A DNA stretch of 64,000 bases from NCBI GenBank assembly GCA_028564675.1, contig JAOVVO010000329.1:1-64000 (forward strand). The letters run 5' to 3'. This document shows, one piece after another, positions 12,101 through 25,322 of the stretch. This DNA is from Onchocerca lupi (Eukaryota > Nematoda > Chromadorea > Rhabditida > Onchocercidae). The notes beneath the pieces were generated by a model. That model saw nothing but the letters and a program-made list of their open reading frames with translations. It made no database searches and was not told the origin of the DNA. The position numbers and the translations under genes are program-made. Position 1 is the stretch's first letter, and every line of letters begins with the position of its first letter.

Positions 12101-12679
12101 GTTAAAGTGAATTAGAAAAAAAAAAAATTTGTATGGAGCACATTAGTTGTTTCAAAGGATAGCAAAGTTTTTTGAAGGTATGTCAACTATCTATAATAGC
12201 ATTTATTTATTTCGGTTTCGGCGGTTAGTTGAAGTGAAATAATCATAAAATCTCTGAATCAACAAATTTGCATTGAAAATTGGTTTGATTTATTATTGTA
12301 TAGTCAAATGGAAGCAAAGTAGTTAGATTAAAATGAAAATTTGCTTTTTTTTGCATATTTTATAATCTAAAACCATTATATAGGAAATAATCACGGACAT
12401 TCATTGGTGTTACTGATCTGAAATCGAAAACATTTTTCATTGCAAGTACTTGTTTTATTTTTCATTGCAGGTAATCTACAATCTTTCGAAGCATAAAAAA
12501 TAGGCAATTTAGAATTCATCACCAGCTTTTATCAACATTTGTGAAAAACAGCAACGATACAAGAATTGCTGCATGGTCGTCGTCCTCAGCAGAATGATTT
12601 AAACCAACAAAAATCGAAACCAAATTTTGGTTCTCACTTTATATCTTCTGATGTTGATGTCATTACTTCTTCAGATTAG
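6108..12679 (+). CDS. Type I membrane glycoprotein of unknown function (ten exons, about 377 aa)
   Basis: Proposed exons: 6108-6183, 6256-6436, 6570-6705, 8361-8515, 8701-8818, 8947-9044, 9291-9408, 11993-12096, 12158-12177, 12552-12679. All junctions are GT-AG and keep frame. The start was chosen because a TTTCAG trans-splice-like acceptor lies 14 bases upstream and the first residues form a signal peptide (MKLHFITLLLLTVIHQNIAL). The extracellular part carries four N-glycosylation sequons (NVS, NDT, NET, NAT). A membrane span of roughly residues 286-316 is created across the 9408/11993 junction (IYAIIGF joined to LVMITIYLIYFIGAVVI). A polar tail follows, reached through a 20-base microexon. 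The first intron (72 bases) is a multiple of three and could be retained. The 8515 donor and the microexon are the least certain joins. No family was recognised. Introns 3 and 7 contain opposite arms of inverted repeat 1. Confidence 0.55.
6771..7246 (+). repeat. Inverted repeat 1, left arm (in intron 3 of the membrane-protein gene)
   Basis: Matches the reverse complement of about 11262-11804 in order across roughly 480-540 bases, with indels. Shared blocks include TTAACCGTGACAATGATTAA, AACTTTATTCCAAAAAATTA, GATAGCAAGACAACACACGC and CTGATCCTCCTCG. Both copies keep a short open frame with the pattern TKAPSxAL-x2-KSF-x3-RRHF (minus at 6940-7125, plus at 11468-11653), so the element may derive from coding DNA. 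This similarity is the only reason to think these frames were ever translated. Confidence 0.8.
7729..7981 (-). repeat. Inverted repeat 2, right arm
   Basis: Reverse-complement partner of 5074-5330, lying in intron 3 of the membrane-protein gene. Identity is moderate and includes several blocks longer than 12 bases. It follows inverted repeat 1 left arm by about 480 bases but has no counterpart beside the right arm of repeat 1, so the two repeats are probably separate families. Confidence 0.65.
11262..11804 (-). repeat. Inverted repeat 1, right arm (in intron 7 of the membrane-protein gene)
   Basis: Opposite-orientation partner of 6771-7246. The outer ends share a GTCGC / GCGAC pair. The arm is longer than the left one because of a local duplication: the phrase GGCTTTGTCAAATAG occurs twice near 11391-11436. 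No transposase or target-site duplication was seen. Confidence 0.8.
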
Positions 12680-14177
12680 AAAATCACAAAACATCACCCA
12701 ACGAAGGCAATCTTTATTAATGATTATTTAAATATATAAATCGAGCCGAACAAAGCGATACTCTAAAAAGTGAAAGTTTACTATATACACTGCTAAGAAA
12801 AACTATTCTGTATAGTAAAGGTTTCAGAGCGAAATATCGTATGATAAAGAATCCTTCAATGTCAAAATTCGATCGCAACATTTGTAATGCAAAATTTTCT
12901 TGGCACGAACTTATTAGAAAGTGTTCAAGAAGGATTTTATATTTGTTCCGATCCTGCATTTATTACCAATATCGATATGATCCGAGATGGAGAACGTGAT
13001 AGAGCTAAATGATTATCAGAAACAGAGAAAAAAAGCGTGAAAAAATGATGTCATATCAAATGCGTTGAATTTGAATTCATTTTTCAGTCAAATCAATCAA
13101 TTCCATCAAGTGATTAGATCAAAAATTTTGTTTGGTAAGAGTAAGAATTGACTCGCTATTCATAAGTTTTCGACAATCGACTAATAAATAATATGATTTT
13201 CATACAGATCAGAAATATTTTAATTACTTCAAAATTAGATAAAATTTTGTTTGTTTCGATGTATGATTTCAGTGTGAACTGGTGATAAGAAACGAAATCT
13301 GTTGCTATGGTGTATTCTGAAGATACATCAAAAGTATACTGATATTACATCTGATGATAAGGGATTGAATGAAACAGTAGCAAAATAAATTAATTCATTG
13401 AGGCGAAAAGTGCGGAAAATGCCAATATAAGTGCTTTTTGGAGCCAGTATTATAATATTTCAAATGTTTGTCTTAATCATAAATATGATATTGTTTTATC
13501 ATGTTTTTGTATCGTATGAACATATAATACATGATTACATATGTAGAAAATAAACATGCATTGTATGATTTGAAAATTACAATTATGTTATGAATTTCAT
13601 TTTGATAATGTTATACTTTCTTGACCAGACGAATATATTCCTTACACTGTCTTAGACAAACAGTGCAAGAAAATTTTCTCTTAAGCAAACATAATGTCAT
13701 TAATTAAAATACGCTTAAATAAAAACTGTTTACGACTGAAAATGAAATTACGAAAATAAAATTTCAATTTCACGAATTTCTATTAATGCCAAACACTGAT
13801 AATCAGGAAAAGGAAAATTTCATCGTTCTCACTAACGAGCTTTTTCATTTCTCAAAAGGAATGAAGCGACAAAAGAGTAATAGGCTTATTTTGATCGGAA
13901 TACTAAAAAGCAATGATTTTATGGGTCAGTAGAGAATAGCCAAGTAAAAAATAGACTAAGCCACTCCTATTAAGACTTTTCATGAAATATTTGAAGAAAA
14001 AAATATAATGAAATTTAAATATTTAATTCTTTCCTTTTTCCCCATCTTCATATTCATCCTTAATGCAGTCTGCATCATCCGTCAATCTCATCGCTATTCA
14101 TCCTTATCCTTATCTTCTTTCTTGTCCATCCAGATAATTTATCACCGATCTTACTATCGCAATCAATATTTAAAATA
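12680..14177. other. Intergenic, nothing supported
   Basis: AT-rich spacer between the membrane-protein gene and the ion-channel gene. Open frames here are short and without splice or start context. A small hairpin-forming CACTGT...ACAGTG pair sits near 13650-13670, probably by chance. Confidence 0.4.
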
Positions 14178-17100
14178 ATGGACTTGCATATTATTCTTCT
14201 GGCACTGGTATTTCCTAATATTATGGATATAAATACATACTACCTAACCGACCACGATTATGAACAGGTGAATGATTCATTATTCCTTTTTCATTTATTA
14301 CTATTAATAATTGTTCCCATATTTCATCAGCAGTGAGAAGATATGGTATAGCATAATAAGGGAAATGATAGAAAAATTGTGAGACATAGCATTGCCTTAG
14401 AAGTTTCAAACAAATGAAGAAATTGCTATCAACAGATATGATGATCATCTCTTTGCCAAATAACTAAATGATCTTATTTGGCTAACGATTTAATGAAATC
14501 TAGGGCTGTAATGGGAAAGAAGAGGATGTAGAGAGCTGTCATGTCAATAATTGAGTTTAATTTTGTAGATTATAGAAAAAAGAGATTTAAAATTTTCATT
14601 AAAAAAATTGTTTAATCTGCAATCTGCTATAATACTTTTAAGGTGATGACGGAAATTCGAAAAAAGCGTGAAATTTCGACACAATCACAAGTAATGAATG
14701 AAATAAGAACAGCACGGAAATCAATAACACCGGCGCTTGAACGAAAACAACTGACAAAAGAGAACTGCGCAGCAAACAACGACGATACATTAGCTAAAGT
14801 AAAACATCTTTCCAAGATTCTCGAACTTAAATTGTGCACACAGAGATAAGATTAGTTGCTGATATAACTTATCTATTAATTATTCATGATATTTCATTTG
14901 TTCATGTTTTGCAATACTTGGCTTTTTTAGCTTTCCAACTAAGCAGAAATTCGAAAGAATATAAAAAAGATTGAGACAGTTATAACTCATCAACAAAGTA
15001 TAAAATTGCATGACTTGACAAAGTAATCAAAAACGGTATACATTGTAGCATTTCCCTTTGCATCATTAAAGCTCAAATTAAGAAGATGATGTTTTTATCG
15101 GATAAGCATGTGATACTGTATAATACGACAGTATTAGGTGGGGATGATATGAAAAAAATAAAGTCGAAAGAAAATAATGTAAGAGATAAGAAATAGATGA
15201 TATTAAGGAAATAAAACAGCGAAAGAAATAAAAGAGAAAAATGGTAAATTATTCGAGAAATTTATCTTTTAATTCATGAAATAAAACAGGTAATTAACAA
15301 TTTTTTTTTTTTTGTTTTGCATGGTTCTTCCACTCTTTCAATTGAACTTTAATAAAACTGAACGTTGATATAGTGAAATTTATTTTAAGTCGGTATTGGA
15401 GCATCTGATGTTTTCGTATGATCGTAAGACGGTACCTATTGCGGAAGGTGTTAATGTGAAGGTTGATCTGATGGTTCAGGCTATTTCTAGCATATCCGAA
15501 ATGACTGCTAGTTTTACTGCAGATGTATTCTTTAGTCAAATTTGGCTTGATCCTGGATTGGCATTTGAAAATGTTACAAAGTAAGTTATTTTTGTTAACT
15601 GGTTAAAAAGTGTCAATTGGTTTCTGAAAAATGTCGTGTAGATAAAATTAAAATAGAATAATTTCAGAAGCTAATGACTTTCTTTTTGTTTCCTAATACA
15701 AATATTGCAGATGCTTGGCTAATTTAACGCTCAGTCATCGTACTATTGATGATATTTGGTTGCCCAACGTGTGTTTTCAGAACAGTAAATCTACATTGAT
15801 ACATAATAGTCCAACACCAAATATATTTCTGTTAATCTATCCCAATGGTACAATTTGGGTCAATTACCGAGTAAAGGTATCAATTTACTGGTTCTTCATT
15901 TTGTTGTATGTAGTAATTTCAATGGTAGATGTGATATTCAGCCAATGCAAATACTAATTAATGAGGCTGCAGTCTAGTTATATTTGAAATAAAGGAATGC
16001 TAAAGAATATGAGAGAGGACCAGATTTAAAAATTTAGGGAAAGTTCTAAAAAAATATTCAACTTTTAAGAACTATTGTTGATACAAGAAAATTTTAATCC
16101 AGCCCACTGATAATATTTGACGATAACTCTGATGATAGGTAGAAGCACCATGTGAGTTAGATATGTCATCATTCCCGATGGATGTGCAACGATGTACCAT
16201 GACCTTCGAATCCTATTCCTTCAATGTTGGTCGTGTACGATTAGATTGGTTCGAAACGGCTGTCATTTTGGATTTGCAGGTTTAGCATTAATCATTTCAA
16301 ATAATGGGTTTTAATTATAAATAGTTACATTAATTTAATTAATTAGTGAATTAATTTTTCATGTTGAAATGGAATATTTTACACGAAAATTTTTTTCTGA
16401 TTTTAATCTTAAATAAATTAATTTATGAAGCTTCAAAGAATCATATATTATTAATGTTATAATAATACTTTTATCTTAATTATTAGCAATTCATGTGCAT
16501 CACTCGAATTCTCAAGTAATTTAGTAATCGTGTCTTTTTATATTTGCTATAAACGAACTTTTTAAATCGATTTTATCAAAAAATGATCATTACGTCAAAG
16601 TATTTTAGTCATTTATTCAATGGCAATAATAAGCATTCGCGGCAGTAAATGCAATTGATGTTAATAACAATTACCGATAATAATGTTGCTCAGAATTTCA
16701 ACATATCATTTCATTTTTCCACTCTTCCGTTTTGAAAACTCGTGTTTAATTCCGGAAAACTGGAAATCATTAATAGGCTGAAAAATAAGTATCACTCAAT
16801 TTTCAGGGAAAACTGCCGGATTTTGAATTAACACTCTATACATGGAAGAAGCAACAATTTTATTATCCGGCCGGACAATGGGATCAATTGAAAGCAACTT
16901 TTTACTTTCGTAGAACTTACGGTTATTACATCTTACAGCTATACCTGCCAACATATGCATCCGTTTTCATTAGGTATATCTGTCAAAATCTGATTTGACA
17001 CTTATTTAATTGAAAGAAATAATGTAGTAATCAAAAATTATCACTTTTTCAACTTCGACAAATACATGAAAATTTTGAATATTTTCAATTATGATTTTCT

Positions 17101-19679
17101 TTCTTCTGTTGTTGGATGCATCAATGAATGATTGAAAGATGTTTTAAAAGAGCAGTGAATGAGAACTTTAAAAAAATCTGTCTTTCCATAATTTTAACTT
17201 TTCCTATAATATATTCGCGATGTTTGAGATTGCGAGAATGTACTTGCATGTGTGTAATCATTTATTTATCAAAAAAGGGGGAATTCAGGAAATAAATTCA
17301 AATTTCATGCCTTTTACCAAATGCATCTTTCAGCTAACACTTGTTAACGAAATTTTTTTAGTTGCTAAAATTTCATTTAAAAGTAAAAAAATCATCAAAT
17401 TTGGTTTATTTATAAGAAATTTTTTCCCAGCCGAAGGAAGAAATCATTTTTCTCTGCTATAAAATTGATGTACTAATAAAAATAGCATGTGTTTCTTTTT
17501 AAAATTACTTCAAAATTCGGTCTAACAAGACTACCAATCTAGAATAAACTTAGATAAATGTGAGTTGAGCAAGAGCTGATTCCATAAGATAAATTCTGTA
17601 GTGGTAGTTCAACTCGAAATTTTTTGGATACTTCAATCGTTGAAAGTATTGCTGCTCACAATATCATTTTCAAAATCAATAAATATTATTTAGAAATAAG
17701 CAAATAAGTTCATTTCATAAGAATTCCGATGAATAGATTTTAGATTCTGTAATTTTAGAGAGAGTAAAAACTAGTATTCAGATTTACATTGAAACAAAAT
17801 TCAAATTAAATCTCTCAAATCCTTTGAAATAAATTTCCATTTTTTATCAATAAATTTTTATCAACTTTTACTCATTTTTGAGCATCAAAAAAGTTTTGAT
17901 GCAAGAAAGTTCACAGCTTGATGCACTTCAAGTTTTGATTTCAAATAATCACTTTAAAAAATGAATTTGAATCATGTAAAAATAGCCAAACAGATGAATA
18001 TTCTATTTTCAAGCTGGATAGCGTTCTGGCTCGATCCAAAATGCCTGCCAGGTCGAATCACCCTTGGTGTGTCTTCGCTGATGGCGCTTACATTTCAGGT
18101 CTTTTTATTTTAAGTATATTAGAAAATGTAGCACTTGAAATTTCGATTGAAACTTTTATTTCTTTTCGTTAATACCAATCTTGTAGGTAACTAGTTAGTG
18201 TGGCATTATGTTTCAGTATGGTAATGTGGCTCGAAGCCTACCAAAGGTTTCTTATGTGAAAGCGATGGATGTTTGGATATTTGCATCCATGGTAAATTTT
18301 AGTGAAATTTAACTCCATCCTATTGTTATTGTTTTAAAAAATGTTTATCTAATCTAATATTTCAATCCATTTCATCTTAAATTTCAATCAGAAATTGAAT
18401 TCGAAGACAGAAAAATGGTCATTATTATTTGAAATTACCGAAAAAATAGTCTCAAGTAACTTTTAGGGATTTATATTTTTTTCATTGGTTGAATTAGCTG
18501 TTGTTGGACACGTGGATAAAATGGCGCAGAAGACAAATGACTGGCAAGAGGAAATCTCTGAGAAAATCGCAAGAAAGAGAAATGATATCGAATTTAATCA
18601 TCAAATTAGAGATCGTAAAAGGGAGGCTAAAAGTTGAATATTTATCACTGGCCATAATATATCATATTGCTTAAAAATCGAAACAAATGCCTTATACACA
18701 ATAATCAGTTATTTAACTTAATTTCATTATTCCTTTCGAAACAGCTTGTTTTTGTGAATGAAACAAAGCTTGACGCAATACTACTACTTCGTGAATCTTA
18801 ACTACTTCAGTCATCTACATTGCATTTTATTTTTTGAACATCTTTTGGACTTTCTAACCTTCTCTTTCTTCAAACTAAATTATTTCAAAACGTTCAAAGT
18901 ATCTTTGACTGAACATAGCAGCATTGTTTCAAAAAATTAAAAGTGTGCTAAGAGTTTAGAGTTAGCAAATTTATTTTTATCAAGTCAAATTTAAGAAATC
19001 GAAATAATTACAGGCACAAGATATCATTGGAAGCATATAAAATAGCAATAGATGCAAACGAAATTCAAAGATTACAGAAGAATTGCTACCGTGATTTCTT
19101 AAATATCAAGAATATACCGAAGTGGTCAAAATTTGAATGGACGGGTGAAAAGGTTTCTAATCATTTATTTCAAAAATTTTCAAATCCACTAGGCATACAA
19201 TTAGGAGAAAAAGATTACACTTCCTATGCAGGTGATAACCATTATTCTCGAATGTAAAAAATCATTCTTTTAGAAATATTCATGGTGCCTGTCACCTTAT
19301 CGATCTGTTAATAGGATTCTCTTAAAATTTTTCGCATCACTGCAAGATGAGGTTCAAATGGGATATATGGAAAAATATGAAATCAATAATCACAAACATT
19401 TTAATACTGTTTTTCCAAATAAATCTTACCCATTGGCAAAATTTTGTGCAGGAAAAAACTAAATTTTGATTTGTATCACTCTATTCGTGGTGCTGATGTT
19501 TACAAGAAATGAAATATGAAATGTCACATTTTCAGATTGACAAACTTTGTCAGATCATTTTTCCATTATTATTCGTATGTTTTAATTGCTTTTACTGGAT
19601 ATACTATACCATGAAATCGTCGAAACAAATGGAAAGATTATTGGATGACGCCAATTTCACCGATGCATCTTTTCTATAA
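14178..19679 (+). CDS. Cys-loop ligand-gated ion channel subunit, GABA/glycine-receptor type
   Basis: Exons: 14178-14267, 14643-14798, 15390-15580, 15711-15876, 16139-16279, 16807-16973, 18014-18098, 18217-18291, 18467-18632, 19014-19152, 19536-19679 (about 506 aa). Exon 1 encodes a signal peptide (MDLHIILLALVFP). The ligand domain has the loop-A WLPNVCFQN motif and the signature disulfide C-x13-C (CELDMSSFPMDVQRC). M1 is GYYILQLYLPTYASVFI, M2 follows PGRITLGVSSLMALTFQ, M3 is GFIFFSLVELAVVG and M4 is near IIFPLLFVCFNCFYWIYY. There is no second loop-C disulfide, which argues against glutamate-gated channels. The pre-M2 PGR differs from the usual anion-channel PAR, so ion selectivity is uncertain. 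Junctions match in phase except 18632/19014 in the M3-M4 loop: the only GT donor there is phase 1 but the next exon needs phase 2. A GC donor after 18623, or a one-base indel, would resolve it. Confidence 0.88.
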
Positions 19680-22600
19680 TACAGCGAAACATCGGATGAT
19701 TTTTCTCTGTTTTGAAAGTGCAAACGAATTCGATTGAGGAAAAGAGAAGATTAAGAAAACATAAAAGCGTATCTTTATCGTAATATTTCTTCCGAAATCG
19801 CAAAATATTAATAATCATTTTAATATCCAGAAATAAGTGACTAAAAAAAAATTTTTTTTTCTAAATCCCTTACTTGAATCTTTTATCACTTAAACTTTTT
19901 ATTTACTATGGCTTTTCTATATGCAGGTCAGGAAAAGGTATCGCGGAAAAAATGATAAATTGTATATCAGATATGAACAAAAATTTAGCAGTATATCCGG
20001 CCTTATCTTCGAATTCATCTGTCGTAAAATATTTGTTTTTAACGCATGAAGATTAGAAAACTTTTGATATAAATAAAATTATCTCTTTCAAATGTTTTGT
20101 TGGTTTGTAAAAGTGTTATCATTGTTATAACAATCTTTGTGCCTATTTATTGCTTAAAGTTGAATAAATTTGAATATTTTATTAAGTATATATGACTGAT
20201 ATATATCATTTCCTTCTTCGATATTACAAAGTAGAAAATCAACATGTTGTTGATAAATTTATCAAATCGTCAAAATAAACATATTATGAGAAAAATTCCG
20301 GACAGACATTTAAGACTGAAAATATCTGAATATATATGACTGAATAATAAAACTTAAATTTACCAAGATTGTTTCAATTTTTTCATCATCTAATATTCTT
20401 AATACTTTTCCTGATTTAATGAAGATTATTTTGTGATTTTGCTAATACTTATATGAGTTCAAAGACTTAAGTTTTGTTAGACAACTATTCTTTTGCTATG
20501 TATCGCCTTCGAATAGTTCTATAATAGTTCAATTTCAAGCAAACCATTCATTAATATTATTACTATCTTAATTATTTACATTTATTGCACAAATTTCTAG
20601 CAAAATCATATGATATTTCATCAAAAAGCACACTACTGTGACACTATTGACATCGCTTTTATTTTTATCTTTTATATCACTCAAATTGCTGCTGACACGG
20701 TTGCCAAATATTTTTACGGCGAAATAATATAGAAGCGAAGTCGGGATAGAATGTTTGTAAGTAGACTGTTGGCTTTAAAAATCAAAAATTATTTATTGAA
20801 TTTTTGACATTCCACTACTTTAATTACAATCATTCCGGTTGCCAATGTAAACAAACACTAACTGAAAAATCGGAAAATAACGGAAGAACATGATAAAAAT
20901 CAGACTTAAATAAATTTAAACTGAAAAAAATTCCTTCATTTTTCTATTCGGGAAATATTCATTTTACTGGAAAAATATAGGTAAATCATATTGAATTTCT
21001 GAGACTGGAAAAGACTTTCGAATTAGTAAACTGATTTCTTTCTAGCTTTTTCCTGTTCGTTAATTTTTTTTAACTATCTGCTAGATCAAAATATTATGCC
21101 CATATTTTAGCATAGTGATGAATCTTAACACAGTCAGGAATTCCTTTTTTCTTCTATTATTGCAAATAAAGTATTCTGCATTCGTTTCTTCATCCATTTC
21201 ACAAAATAATCAATCACCCTGCCATAATTTACACTCTGATAAATAAGTGAAATGACGATAATTTTTTAAATAGAAATACTTTTGAAAACGAAAAATGAAA
21301 TTCAATATGTCAGCATGTAATCATCATCATTTTGTGATATTCGAATTTTTAAAGAAAGATAGAATAAAGAAGACGTGGAAAAGATAAGAAATTTAATAAT
21401 TAAGTTTCTCTCGGAAATGTTCCATTGTTGTACAATCATTACTATTATCAACAGCTTCATTGCACCTTGAAATGAAAGGAATAAGTCCTGAGAAGGTGGG
21501 AATGTAGACGATGTTGTTGTTACCTTGTGCCAACTATCTATCATCTGTTTTCAACAGTCATATTTGTTGGAAAAAAACAATCATTTAAAAAAACATTCTT
21601 GCCATATTTTTCTGTACAATCAGTTGAAATGAACCATTATCGCTTCTTGTTATCAATTTTAATTTTCAAGACAAATTAGTATCAGTTAACTAAGTTTTAC
21701 GTGTCTCCGAAATTTTATTCTCTTTTCTTTTATTTTTTTTTTAAATTTAATTTGTCCTCTCTTTTTTAATTTTTTTTAAAACTTACTAAGAAAGAGTTAT
21801 GCGGTATTATTCGATAATAAATTAGAATTATAAAATTATCATTATTGATCGAATTTTGTTCATTTACGGAAGTCATTGTTTGCTGGAGTAGAAATGAAGA
21901 ATTTTACATAGATAATTCCAATAATATGAAATGCTTCTCAAACGAAACCTGTCTCGTTGTTTACTCATCAACTTATGGAAACAACAATAATATTAGCAAA
22001 CCGGCTATGAAATAATTTCATCAAAATTACTTCAAGCGTTGCTATCTATGTGATCATCTTCGTTTGTTCACTTATCTAGATTGTTAGGATTTATTAGTTT
22101 TGTTTACATTTCGAATGTTTTCAAATTTGTATGATTTAAGTACCAACTTAATGACTTATACAACTTCTGTTCCGATTCATATAACTTCTGTTTTCTTCTT
22201 TTTTCCCTTTTCTTTTTTTCTTTTTTTTTTTTTCTAAATTCAAATCTACTGATTGTCTAAATAAGCAACTTTAAATACGGAAAACATACTTTCAGTACTT
22301 TAAAAATGCATCATGGAATGAAATGTAAAATGACAGTTATTACTTAGTTGAATGAAAACGATTATTGCTTCGCAAAACTGGCTTTCCATTGTCATAATAT
22401 GTCGTAGAATGTTTTTTTTTTTATTTTTTGAAATATACTGAATTAATTCTTTAAGCGATTATTTTGAATTTTCAATAGCTTTTCTCACTTCGATAAATTT
22501 ATCCGTTATGAAGATTATTTCAGAATATTATTCTTTTAATTTTCAGTTCCGGAATGCTGTTCCTGTTGTTTTATCTTTTCGTTATTTAGTGATCTTCTCT

Positions 22601-22971
22601 CTACTCTCGTTCCAGGAAACTACTCTTTAAAATATAACCTGTAATGAAGATTCAAATGAGGCTATCCATAGAAAGTATTATGAAATCTATTTATATTCCG
22701 TGTTTAAAATATATGACATAGATTAGATCAAAAATGTTGAATAAATATTTAACAAAAATATGAAGTAATTTATTTTAAGAGAAGCAAAGTTGTCTTCCAT
22801 TTAATTATTTATTATTATGGGTTACAACTGACTAATCAAAATTCTAAGGAAAACAGCTAACATTGGTAACTTTAATTTTAGCAATACTAGTCGATATTTT
22901 CCGAAGTAATCAGAATTTTTTTTTATTATCAAGAAGAGGAAACTGAAAGGATAGAAGACTATAATATTTCA

Positions 22972-22974
<3 letters not shown>

Positions 22975-23009
<35 letters not shown>
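22975..23009 (+). repeat. Poly(A) tract, 35 bases
   Basis: Uninterrupted run of A. No recognisable retrocopied gene was found immediately upstream, so it is recorded only as a homopolymer. Confidence 0.9.
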
Positions 23010-23011
<2 letters not shown>

Positions 23012-24787
23012 GCGGAAAAAATTGTTGTTACGATGCACTTGAAAACTTACGAAGGTCTGTTTTTTATCTTTTTCTATTCCAGTCATTAATTAATTTTCAA
23101 ATCTTTCAAACGAAATGGGAAATAAAAAGAAAATTAATTTTCGACCTTTATCCATTACTACTCTTATCAACAGTGTTTCCCTAAACGATAATTTTCAATT
23201 AATGAGTTTAATCGTATGGCAATCGATGCTACCATCCTACCCATAACTCATCCATCATTTTTTCTTTTTTTTTTCATGAAATCTAAACGAAAAAAGGAAA
23301 ATAGTCTTACACTTCTAGATTACACTGCTTTGAATAATTATTACTTTTTTTCTCTCCGTCTTCTTCTTTCATCTCCACTCCATCATATAGTGACGATGAA
23401 TGATTTTTCGAATTTCGCAAATTTTTCATTAATTTTTTACCGTTCAAATTTACTATTTGCAATCATCTGAATATCTATATTTTTTATCTTTTTGTTTTGA
23501 TCTTTCAGATAACTAGCAAATTTTACTCGAATAATAAGAACTTGGTAAATTTGGAATTTAAAAGTATCAAACTTCCTTTAATATATTCTTATTCATAGAA
23601 GTTAAAATACCGAAAATTCCTTTTTTTTTTTAATTTCCTTTCTACACATTCTTTAAAAATGAGTAAACTCAACTTGATGCTTAGTGAACTCAATTTAAGT
23701 TTTATCCGATCTTACAAATAAAAAGTAAAACGGTTAGAAGCTTCATTAAAAAAAATAAAAACTGAAGTTCTATTTATACAACCAATTAATTCGAATTGCT
23801 TTTATTCAGTTCATAAATTCAAGAATAAAATATCAATTTCCTGAAGAAATATTATCTTGCTCATACTGCAATCACTTTTAATTCTCTTTTCGTTGATCAT
23901 ATTTTTCTCTTCTCTCCATAAATCTCTATAGCATATTTCACTCTATTCATCATCCATCCACTTATCTATTCATCCATTATTTTTCGTTTGAAATATTTCC
24001 ATTATTTCTTTTTTTATTCTTTCATTAAACATACCATTTAATAGTGTTCGTCGATTAATATTCTACAATTAATTTGATTGTGGGAGAGGGAAAAAGAAAG
24101 AAGGAAATTAATTATTTTATAGTCCAGCTGTAATAATCGTGATGTAGAAGAGGTCAAAGGAGATAACTTCGTCAAAAATGTAAATAAACATTTAAAATTG
24201 ATGTTAGAATTTCCGTTTGGCTAATATTTGAGTTTTTTTTTTTTTTACCTCAACACAATTAGTGATAATGCAATTTTGGAAAGAAGAAAAACATGAAAAT
24301 AACAGAAAAAATGTTTGTGTTGGCAACGATTATTAACGATTACAGCAAGTATCATTACAGATCATCATTATCATTATCATCATCATAATCATACCATTAA
24401 TGATAATAATCCACTGAATTTTTCGCATAGTGCTCCATCACATAATTTTAACTTTTTTTTTAATTTCAAGAAATAATTCTTTTAATTCTACAATAATTTT
24501 AATTATCATCTAAATCAATTTTCTTTTTCATCGCAAAATACATAAAGGATGCCTACCTATAGGAATGCAAAGTTATATAACTTAATTTACTGTCACATGC
24601 ACTTGTTTATCATAGTCTGAAAAATTTGTGGCATATTTACTTGCTTTTTTGGAGATAAGTGATTATTGATTTGCTGTTTTTGCAATTCTAGATGGAACCT
24701 ATATATAGTAAATGAAAAATATCTAATTTATTTAAATCAAACTGCCTTCTTTTCACTACACCATTTAAGATATGATAGCTTTACCAT

Positions 24788-25009
24788 ATGTTCTCTCATA
24801 TGATGCCACAATTTTCGGCTGTAACTTATCGAAATCCATATGACAATTCTCTTCCAAAGTTGAAACGAAAAACCTTTGGAAGAAGGATTTTTATTTGTAT
24901 CTGCTATTTCTTTATTTTTCGTGTTTTATCTTTTCACCAAACCACTAAGTCCTTTATTATGCACAATAATTTTTTAACTTCGATCAAATGTTATCAGATA
25001 AAGCGATAA
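24788..25009 (+). CDS. Possible small hypothetical protein or first exon
   Basis: An ATG frame of 73 codons whose first half (MFSHMMPQFSAVTYRNPYDN and a basic KLKRKTFGRR) has less AT-biased codon use than the surroundings, followed by a hydrophobic stretch. No homology was recognised and no clear trans-splice acceptor precedes it. It may be an exon of a missed gene or chance. Confidence 0.18.
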   Translation: MFSHMMPQFSAVTYRNPYDNSLPKLKRKTFGRRIFICICYFFIFRVLSFHQTTKSFIMHNNFLTSIKCYQIKR

Positions 25010-25043
25010 AAGATTTCGTTGATATATTTTTTTTTAATGGATC

Positions 25044-25322
25044 TCATTCCTTTTTTCTACAGTGATGAAAAATTTCGGATGAATTTATTTTCATTTTCGA
25101 AAAAATTTTAAAAAAAAAAAGTTGTTTTGCGTTAAAACTATCATTACTTAATTGTTGTTTAAATTTTGTGCGAATTAATAATTGAATGATATTATCCAAT
25201 TCGGTCAAATCCGGTTTTTCTCTGAGCAATTTTGATTTTGATTTTTGAAGAATAAAATGGGACAAAAAATTTATGGTAACGGAAAAGAATTCATTATCAG
25301 TACTTTGACTGAAATTTGACAT
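25044..25322 (-). CDS. Possible orphan exon or small hypothetical protein
   Basis: A 92-codon minus-strand frame. The segment between a TTTCAG acceptor just after the ATG and an AAGTAATG-like donor encodes a plausible helical stretch (LLREKPDLTELDNIIQLLIR). No neighbouring exon could be found to join it, and no family was recognised. Confidence 0.22.
   Translation of the reverse strand: MSNFSQSTDNEFFSVTINFLSHFILQKSKSKLLREKPDLTELDNIIQLLIRTKFKQQLSNDSFNAKQLFFFKIFSKMKINSSEIFHHCRKKE

Noticed and set aside
14221..14448. Minus-strand frame of 75 codons
   Set aside because: Overlaps the first exon of the plus-strand ion channel, whose frame and phase are well supported.
15294..15539. Minus-strand frame of 81 codons
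   Set aside because: Shadow of the ion-channel ligand-domain exon on the plus strand.
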